Assembly: GCF_003086295.3 (NCBI RefSeq)
Contig: NC_092045.1
Location: 19,637,758-19,701,757 of the forward strand
Direction: 5' to 3'
DNA: 64,000 bases
Source: Arachis hypogaea
Lineage: Eukaryota; Streptophyta; Magnoliopsida; Fabales; Fabaceae
Shown here in pieces: positions 58,259-64,000 of this stretch (positions are counted from its first letter, which is position 1; each line of letters starts with the position of its first letter). The position numbers were made by a program, and so were the translations under genes. A model generated the notes under the pieces. It did no database searches. It had not been told where the DNA came from and saw only the letters and a program-made list of their open reading frames with translations.

Positions 58259-59902
58259 TGGACGAAATTGTGATCACTACAACTTCGCACAACTAACCAG
58301 CAAGTGTACTGGGTCGCCCAAGTAATAAACCTTACGCGAGTAAGGGTCGATCCCACAGAGATTGTTGGTATGAAGCAAGCTATGGTCACCTTGTAAATCT
58401 TAGTCAGGCAAACTCAAATGGATATGGGTGATATACGAATAAAACATAAAGATAAAGATAGAGATACTTATGTAATTCATTGGTGGGAATTTCAGATAAG
58501 CGTATGAAGATGCTTGGTCCCTTCCGTCTCTCTGCTTTCCTACTGTCTTCATCTAATCCTTCTTACTCCTTTCCATGGCAAGCTTATGCAAGGGTTTCAC
58601 CGTTGTCAGTGGCTACCTCCCATCCTCTCAGTGGAAATGTTCAACGCACCCTGTCACGGCACGGCTATCCATCTGTCGGTTCTCAATTAGGCCGGAATAG
58701 AATCCAGTGATTCTTTTGCGTCTGTCACTAACGCCCCGCCCTCAGGAGTTTGAAGCTCGTCACAGTCATTCAATCATTGAATCCTACTCAGAATACCACA
58801 GACAAGGTTAGACCTTCCGGATTCTCTTGAATGCCGCCATCAGTTCTAGCCTATACCACGAAGACTCTGATCTCACGGAATGGCTGGCTCGGTTGTCAGG
58901 TGAGCGCTCGGTTGTCAGGTGATCAACCATGCATCGTGTATCAGGAATCCAAGAGATATCCACCCAATCTAAGGTAGAACGGAGGTGGTTGTCAGGCACA
59001 CGTTCATAGGTGAGAATGATGATGAGTGTCACGGATCATCACATTCATCAAGTTGAAGAACAAGTGATATCTTAGAACAAGAACAACCGAAATTGAATAG
59101 AAGAACAATAGTAATTGCATTAATACTCGAGGTACAGCAGAGCTCCACACCTTAATCTATGGTGTGTAGAATTCCACCGTTGAAAATACATAAGAACAAG
59201 GTCTAGGCATGGCCGAATGGCCAGCCTCCCAATGATCTAAGATAGCATCAGAACAAAGATAACTACCCCGATATATCAATACAATAGTAAAAGGTCCTAC
59301 TTATAGAGAACTAGTAGCCTAGGGTTTACAGAGATGAGTAAATGACATAAAAATCCACTTCCGGGCCCACTTGGTGTGTGCTTGGGCTGAGCATTGAAGC
59401 ATTTTCGTGTAGAGACTCTTCTTGGAGTTAAACGCCAGCTTTTATGCCAGTTTGGGCGTTTAACTCCCATCCTTGTGCCAGTTCCGGCGTTTAACACTGG
59501 GAATTCTGAGGGTGACTTTGAACACCGGTTTGGGCCATCAAATCTTGGGCAAAGTATGGACTATCATATATTGCTGGAAAGCCCAGGATGTCTACTTTCC
59601 AACGCCGTTGAGAGCGCGCCAATTGGGCTTCTGTAGCTCCAGAAAATCCACTTCGAGTGTAGGGAGTTCAGAATCCAACAGCATCTGCAGTCCTTTTTAG
59701 TCTCTGAATCAGATTTTTGCTCAGGTCCCTCAATTTCAGCCAGAAAATACCTGAAATCACAGAAAAACACACAAACTCATAGTAAAGTCCAGAAAAGTGA
59801 ATTTTAACTAAAAACTAATGAAAATATACTAAAAACTAACTAGATCATACTAAAAACATACTAAAAACAATGCCAAAAAGCGTACAAATTATCCGCTCAT
59901 CA
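58259..59902 (-). repeat. Element C 3' LTR
   Basis: On the minus strand it begins TGATGAGCGGATAATTTGTA at 59902 and ends ATTTCGTCCA at 58259 (1644 bp). It is the inverse counterpart of B's LTR (1649 bp). GGCGTTTAAC-type inverted motifs lie at about 59425-59500. The left flanking 5 bp in B are GATGG (58254-58258). Confidence 0.9.
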
Positions 59903-59918
59903 CAACACCAAACTTAAA
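59903..59918 (-). promoter_or_regulatory. Element C polypurine-tract region
   Basis: The minus strand reads TTTAAGTTTGGTGTTG directly before the LTR. It is unusually T-rich for a polypurine tract but is the consistent LTR-adjacent sequence of this family. Its core recurs at several internal sites. Confidence 0.65.
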
Positions 59919-60844
59919 TTGTTGCTTGTCCTCAAGCAACTGAAAATCAAATAAGGTAAAAAGAAGAGAATATGCAGTGAATTCCAAAAACATCTATGAA
60001 GATCAGTATTAATTAGATGAGCGGGGCTTTTAGCTTTTTGCCTCTGAACAGTTTTGGCATCTCACTCTATCCTTTGAAATTCAGAATGATTGGCTTTTTT
60101 AGGAACTCAGAATCCAGATAGTGTCATTGATTCTCCTAGTTAAGTATGATGATTCTTGAACACAGCTGCTTATTGAGTCTTGGCCGTGGCCCAAAGCACT
60201 CTGTCTTCCAGTATTACCACCGGATACATACATGCCACAGACACATAATTAGGTGAACCTTTTCAGATTGTGACTCAGCTTTGCTAGAGTCCCCAATTAG
60301 AGGTGTCCAGGGTTCTTAAGCACACTCTTTTTGCCTTGGATCACAACTTTATTTCTTTCTTCTTCTTCTTTTTTTTCTTTCTTTTTTTTCGTTTTCTTTT
60401 TCTCCCCTTTTTTTCCGTCCTTCTCTTTTTTTCTTCTTTTTTGTTGTATTCACTGCTTTTTCTTGCTTCAAGAATCATTTTTATGATTTTTCAGATCCTC
60501 AGTAACATGTCTCCTTTTTCATCATTCTTTCAAGAGCCAACATTCATGAACCACAAATTCAAAAGACATATGCACTGTTTAAGCATACATTCAGAAAACA
60601 AAAGCATTGCCACCACATCAAAATAATTAAACTGTTATAAAATTCAAAATTCATGCAATTCTTCTCTTTTTCAATTAAGAACATTTTTCATTCAAGAAAG
60701 GTGATGGATTCATAGGACATTCATAACTTTAAGGCATAGACACTAAAACACTAATGATCACAAGATACAAACATAGATAAACATAAGCATAATTTTCGAA
60801 AAACAGAAAAATAAGGAACAAGGAAATTAAAGAACGGGTCCACC
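59919..60844 (-). other. 3' untranslated region of element C
   Basis: Non-coding sequence between the accessory ORF and the polypurine tract. It contains a T-rich run (about 60350-60450) and no recognisable domain in either strand. Confidence 0.6.
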
Positions 60845-61969
60845 CTAGTGATGGCGGCTTGTTCTTCCTCTTGAAGATCCTATGGAGTGCTTGAGCTCCT
60901 CAATGTCTCTTCCTTGTCTTTGTTGCTCCTCTCTCATGATTCTTTGATCTTCTCTAATTTCATGGAGGAGAATGGAATGTTCTTGGTGCTCCACCCTTAG
61001 TTGTCCCATGTTGGAACTCAATTCTCCTAGGGAGGTGTTTAGTTGCTCCCAATAGTTTTGTGGAGGAAAGTGCATCCCTTGAGGCATCTCAGGGATTTGA
61101 TGATGAGAGGGGTCTCTTGTTTGCTCCATCCTCTTCTTAGTGATGAGCTTGTCCTCATCAATGGGGATGTCTCCCTCAATGTCAACTCCAACCGAATAAC
61201 AGAGGTGACAAATGAGATGAGGAAAGGCTAACCTTGCCAAGGTAGAGGACTTGTCCGCCACCTTATAGAGTTCTTGGGATATCACCTCATGAACTTCTAT
61301 TTCTTCTCCAATCATGATGCTATGGATAATGATAGCTCGGTCTATAGTAACTTCGGAACGGTTGCTAGTGGGAATGATTGAGCGTTGGATAAACTCCAAC
61401 CATCCCCTAGCCACAGGCTTGAGGTCATGCCTTCTCAGTTGAACCGGCTTTCCTCTTGAATCTCTCTTCCATTGGGCGCCCTCTTCACAAATGTCTGTGA
61501 GGACTTGGTCCAACCTTTGATCAAAGTTGACCCTTCTAGTGTAAGGGTGTTCATCTCCTTGCATCATGGGCAAGTTGAATGCCAACCTTACATTTTCCGG
61601 ACTAAAATCCAAGTATTTCCCCCGAACCATAGTAAGCCAATTCTTTGGATCCGGGTTCACACTTTGATCATGGTTCTTGGTGATCCATGCATTGGCATAG
61701 AACTCTTGAACCATTAAGATTCCGACTTGTTGAATGGGGTTGGTCAGAACTTCCCAACCTCTTCTTCGGATCTCATGTCGGATCTCCGGATATTCACCCT
61801 TTTTGAGTTTGAAAGGGACCTCGGGGATCACCTTCTTCAAGGCCACAACTTCATAGAAGTGGTCTTGATGCACCCTTGAGATGAATCTCTCCATCTCCCA
61901 TGACTCGGAGGTGGAAGCTTTTGCCTTCCCTTTCCTCTTTCTAGAGGTTTCTCCGGCCTTGGATGCCAT
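60845..61969 (-). CDS. Accessory ORF of element C (putative plant transposon protein)
   Basis: An uninterrupted 374-codon frame, the best-preserved long ORF in the nest. The N-terminus is basic (KRKGKAK, about residues 11-17, a possible nuclear signal). The central part matches the plant 'putative transposon protein' family as I recall it, with FYEVVALKKVIPEVPFKLK, GWEVLTNP, LMVQEFYANAW, VRGKYLDF, VRLAFNLP and PVARGWLEFIQRSIIPTSNR. The C-terminus (about 300-360) is a charged coiled coil. No transmembrane segment is seen, so it is not an obvious envelope. It occupies the position between pol and the 3' LTR where Athila elements carry an extra ORF. Function unknown. Confidence 0.85.
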   Translation of the reverse strand: MASKAGETSRKRKGKAKASTSESWEMERFISRVHQDHFYEVVALKKVIPEVPFKLKKGEYPEIRHEIRRRGWEVLTNPIQQVGILMVQEFYANAWITKNHDQSVNPDPKNWLTMVRGKYLDFSPENVRLAFNLPMMQGDEHPYTRRVNFDQRLDQVLTDICEEGAQWKRDSRGKPVQLRRHDLKPVARGWLEFIQRSIIPTSNRSEVTIDRAIIIHSIMIGEEIEVHEVISQELYKVADKSSTLARLAFPHLICHLCYSVGVDIEGDIPIDEDKLITKKRMEQTRDPSHHQIPEMPQGMHFPPQNYWEQLNTSLGELSSNMGQLRVEHQEHSILLHEIREDQRIMREEQQRQGRDIEELKHSIGSSRGRTSRHH

Positions 61970-62004
61970 AAATGGTTATGGAAAAACAAAAAGCAATGCT
62001 TTTA

Positions 62005-62400
62005 CCACACCAAACTTAAAAGGTTTGCTCGTCCTCGAGCAAAAGAAGAAAGAAGAGAGTAGAAGAAGAAGAAATGAAGGAGATGGAGGGGGTTTTGTGG
62101 TTCGGCCAAAAGGGGAAGAAGTAGTGTTTATGTTGTGTGAAAATGAAGGAGTGAAGATGGGTTTATATAGGAGTGGGGGAAGGGTGATGGTTCGGTCATG
62201 TATGGGAGGGTTTGGGTGGGAAAGTGGTTTGAATTTGAATGGTGAGGTAGGTGGGGTTTTATGAAGGATGGATGTGAGTGGTGAAGAGAAAGATGGGAGT
62301 TGATAGGTGAAGGGTTTTTGCGGAAGAGGTGTTGAGGTGATTGGTGAATGGGTGAAGAAGAGAGAGTGTGGTGGGGTAGGTGGGGATCCTGTGGGGTCCA
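62005..62400 (-). promoter_or_regulatory. Possible internal promoter and leader of the accessory ORF
   Basis: TATATAAAC on the minus strand (62161-62169) lies ~190 bp upstream of the ORF start at 61969. A CT-rich leader and a TTTAAGTTTGGTGTGG block (62005-62020) follow. This arrangement looks like a separate transcription unit for the accessory ORF. The evidence is motif-based only. Confidence 0.5.
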
Positions 62401-62469
62401 CAGATCCTGAGGTGTCAAGAAAAAGTCATCCCTGCACCAAATGGCATACAAAAATGCGTTTTTAGCCAA

Positions 62470-62645
62470 TTCTGGCGTTAAACGCCGGGCTGGTGCCCAT
62501 TTCTGGCGTTTAACGCCAAGTGCTTGCCCTTTTCTGGCATTTAACGCCAGTCTGGTGCCCCTTTCTGGCGTTAAACGCCCAGAATGGTGCCAGACTGGGC
62601 GTTAAACGCCCATCTGCTAGCCTTACTGGCATTTAAACGCCAGTA
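62470..62645. repeat. Six-copy GGCGTTTAACGCC inverted-motif array
   Basis: Units of about 27-35 bp each contain a near-palindrome such as CTGGCGTTTAACGCCAG. Six occur between the gag-protease ORF and the accessory ORF. Single relatives are found in the LTRs of B and C. Confidence 0.85.
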
Positions 62646-62848
62646 GGTTCTTCCTCCAGGGTGTGCTATTTTTCTTCCTGTTTTTCATTCTATTTTTGCT
62701 TTTTCAATTGATTTTGTGACTTCTCATGATCATCAACCTACAGAAAACATAAAATAACAAAAGAGAATAGATAAAATATAACATTGGGTTGCCTCCCAAC
62801 AAGCGCTTCTTTAATGTCAGTAGCTTGATAGAGGGCTCTCATGGAGCC

Positions 62849-64000
62849 TCACAGATGCTCAGGGCAATGTTGGAACCTCCCAACACCAAACTTAGAGTTT
62901 GAATGTGGGGGTTCAACACCAAACTTAGAGTTTGGTTGTGGCCTCCCAACACCAAACTTAGAGTTTGACTGTGGGGGCTCTGTTTGGCTCTGTTTTGAGA
63001 GAAGTTCTTCATGCTTCCTCTCCATGGTGACAGAGGGATATCCTTGAGCCTCAAACACAAAGGATTCCTCATTCACTTGAATGATCAATTCTCCTCTATC
63101 AACATCAATCACAGCCTTTGCTGTGGCTAGGAAGGGTCTGCCAAGGATGATGGATTCATCCATGCACTTCCCAGTCTCTAGGACTATGAAATCAGTAGGG
63201 ATGTAATGGTCTTCAACTTTTACCAGAACATCCTCTACAAGTCCATAGGCTTGTTTTCTTGAATTGTCTGCCATCTCTAGTGAGATTTTTGTAGCTTGCA
63301 CCTCAAAGATCCCTAGCTTCTCCATTACAGAGAGAGGCATGAGGTTTACACTTGACCCTAAGTCACACAAGGCCTTCTTGAAGGTCATGGTGCCTATGGT
63401 ACAAGGTATTGAAAACTTCCCAGGATCTTGTCTCTTTTGAGGTAATTTCTGCCTAGACAAGTCATCCAGTTCTTTGGTGAGCAAAGGGGTTTCATCCTCC
63501 CAAGTCTCATTTCCAAATAACTTGTCATTTAGCTTCATGATTGCTCCAAGGTATTTAGCAACTTGCTCTTCAGTGACATATTCATCCTCTTCAGAGGAAG
63601 AATACTCATCAGAGCTCATGAATGGCAGAAGTAAGTTCAATGGAATCTCTATGGTCTCATTTTGAGCCTCAGATTCCCATGGTTCCTTATTGGGGAACTC
63701 ATTGGAGGCCAGTGGACGTCCATTGAGGTCTTCCTCAGTGGCGTTCACTGCCTCTCCTTCCTCTCCAAATTCGGCCATGTTGATGGCTTTGCACTCTCCT
63801 TTTGGATTTTCTTCTGTATTGCTTGGAAGAGTACTAGGAGGGAGTTCAGTAATTTTCTTACTCAGCTGACCTACTTGTGCCTCCAAGTTTCTAATGGAGG
63901 ACCTTGTTTCAGTCATGAAACTTTGAGTGGTTTTGATTAGATCAGAGACCATGGTTGCCAAGTCAGAGGTGTTCTGCTTAGAACTCTCTGTCTGTTGCTG
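62849..64000 (-). CDS. Gag tail and protease of element C, open to the window edge
   Basis: The frame is open from the edge to a stop at 62849; the first internal Met is at 63961. It starts with the ETRSSIRNLEAQVGQLSKKI coiled segment also present in B's gag. An acidic, Asn/Glu-rich linker follows. The protease domain has CDLGSSVNLMPLSVMEKLG (Asp-Leu-Gly-Ser, catalytic Asp near residue 213) and the second-half block DESIILGRPFLATAKAVIDV. The C-terminus is three 11-residue repeats (PQSNSKFGVGR type) encoded at 62881-62979. The normal passage into RT is missing: a stop follows instead. In family terms this is a Gag-Pro polyprotein. Confidence 0.88.
   Translation of the reverse strand, partial: QQQTESSKQNTSDLATMVSDLIKTTQSFMTETRSSIRNLEAQVGQLSKKITELPPSTLPSNTEENPKGECKAINMAEFGEEGEAVNATEEDLNGRPLASNEFPNKEPWESEAQNETIEIPLNLLLPFMSSDEYSSSEEDEYVTEEQVAKYLGAIMKLNDKLFGNETWEDETPLLTKELDDLSRQKLPQKRQDPGKFSIPCTIGTMTFKKALCDLGSSVNLMPLSVMEKLGIFEVQATKISLEMADNSRKQAYGLVEDVLVKVEDHYIPTDFIVLETGKCMDESIILGRPFLATAKAVIDVDRGELIIQVNEESFVFEAQGYPSVTMERKHEELLSKQSQTEPPQSNSKFGVGRPQPNSKFGVEPPHSNSKFGVGRFQHCPEHL
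62881..62979 (-). repeat. 33-bp in-frame tandem repeat, three copies
   Basis: Copies start 33 bp apart at 62881, 62914 and 62947 and share CAACACCAAACTTAGAGTTT on the plus strand. Each encodes an 11-residue SNSKFGV-containing unit and includes the TAAGTTTGGTGTTG motif found at the LTR junction. Confidence 0.92.

Larger units (their letters stand above)
40375..64000 (+). mobile_element. Element A: Tat-type Gypsy retrotransposon hosting nested insertions
   Basis: A's own sequence is 40375-43375, 43854-44211 and 52799-53616 (plus the duplicated target bases); the rest of this span is inserted elements. Order: LTR, primer site, gag, RT, RNase H, archaeal-type RNase H, N-terminal integrase. The reading resumes correctly across each insertion, and 5-bp target duplications mark two of the three. 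The 3' half and 3' LTR must lie beyond the window if still present. Confidence 0.85.
53617..64000 (+). mobile_element. Element B: Athila-like Gypsy retrotransposon, interrupted
   Basis: LTR, primer site, long T-rich leader and gag are visible up to 58258, where element C is inserted in the opposite direction. B's protease, pol and 3' LTR, if present, lie beyond the right edge. LTR style and gag suggest the Arachis FIDEL/Athila-type group (from memory). Confidence 0.85.
58259..64000 (-). mobile_element. Element C: pol-less Athila-like Gypsy element
   Basis: Read on the minus strand from the right edge, C shows gag tail plus protease, an untranslated spacer with GGCGTTTAACGCC repeats, an accessory ORF, the polypurine tract and the 3' LTR. 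RT, RNase H and integrase are missing between protease and accessory ORF. It sits in B's gag in opposite orientation. The two elements share LTR and gag-tail features and so are the same or sister families. C would depend on a complete relative for replication, like the non-autonomous partners described for Arachis Gypsy families (recalled knowledge). Confidence 0.88.

Noticed and set aside
60845..61969. Envelope protein
   Set aside because: Its position fits an env-like ORF, but there is no signal peptide, transmembrane segment or cleavage site, so only 'accessory ORF' is supported.
62128..62469. Minus-strand Pro/Ser/His-rich ORF upstream of the accessory ORF
   Set aside because: It covers the CT-rich leader and TATA region; composition alone explains the open frames (also 61976-62401), and no family resemblance is visible.
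62470..62645. CRISPR-like array
   Set aside because: Repeat units are palindromic and spaced irregularly, spacers are similar to each other, and the context is a plant retrotransposon.

Overview
This is plant nuclear DNA made almost entirely of transposable elements (TEs). I recognise no intact host gene in the 64 kb. The LTRs beginning TGATGAGCRGATAATTT, the GGCGTT/AACGCC inverted motifs, the TAAGTTTGGTGTTG tract and the accessory ORF at 60845-61969 match what I remember of peanut (Arachis) Gypsy families. The best organism guess is therefore Arachis, or at least a legume. This is recall, not a database result. The content fits a repeat-rich, heavily methylated pericentromeric region: premature stops in unrelated elements are nearly all of the kind made by C-to-T change on one strand or the other.

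Layout, 1-13 kb: an LTR end of a Tekay-like Gypsy element (1-1456) sits in the gag of a decayed Tat-type Gypsy element (1457-about 6400). AT-rich DNA follows with five small DNA-transposon derivatives: hAT-like 7273-7902, a long-TIR MITE 8564-9130, a Mutator-like foldback 9175-10926, a hAT remnant 11447-12086 and a further MITE 12202-12605. 13.3-19.8 kb: a Mutator-like element (MULE). It carries a transposase pseudogene (+) and a convergent plant-mobile-domain (PMD) gene (-), and both ends are lined with AAACGCARGTTGCRTTTT-type subterminal repeats. The transposase is split by a 1725-bp hAT element (15382-17106, 8-bp target-site duplication, TSD) that contains a captured NRAMP metal-transporter exon. 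20.3-25.5 kb: a PPR-protein pseudogene split by a gag-less Copia element (20860-25036, minus). The Copia is flanked by an unusual ~125-bp duplication instead of a 5-bp TSD. 25.5-28 kb: MITE-like sequence, a tRNA-derived SINE (26187-26280) with TSD, and a degraded hAT-like end.

28-34.1 kb: a full-length L1-type LINE with a perfect 18-bp TSD, a poly(A) tail and ORF1 and ORF2, but many stops. 34.3-35.9 kb: a second Mutator-like foldback with a 9-bp TSD. 36.2-40.4 kb: a UTR-like segment with a 29-bp tandem repeat, then one end of a CACTA transposon with a Transposase_24-type gene (-).

40.4-64 kb: a nest of LTR retrotransposons. Host element A (Tat-type Gypsy, +, from 40375) is interrupted three times: by a solo LTR of its own family (43376-43853, TSD CTACC); by Tekay-like element D (44212-52798, minus, TSD TGGCT), which has one 4.4-kb LTR, one internally deleted LTR and only gag between; and by Athila-like element B (from 53617, +) inside A's integrase region. 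B's gag is cut by element C (from 58259, minus) of the same or a sister family. C carries gag-protease and an accessory ORF but no reverse transcriptase or integrase. A, B and C all run past the right edge.

Functionally this is a record of successive insertions and decay rather than a cooperating gene set. The points most worth checking are the NRAMP capture in the hAT element, the MULE/PMD pair, the ~125-bp duplication around the Copia insertion, and the in-frame copies of the polypurine-tract motif in C.
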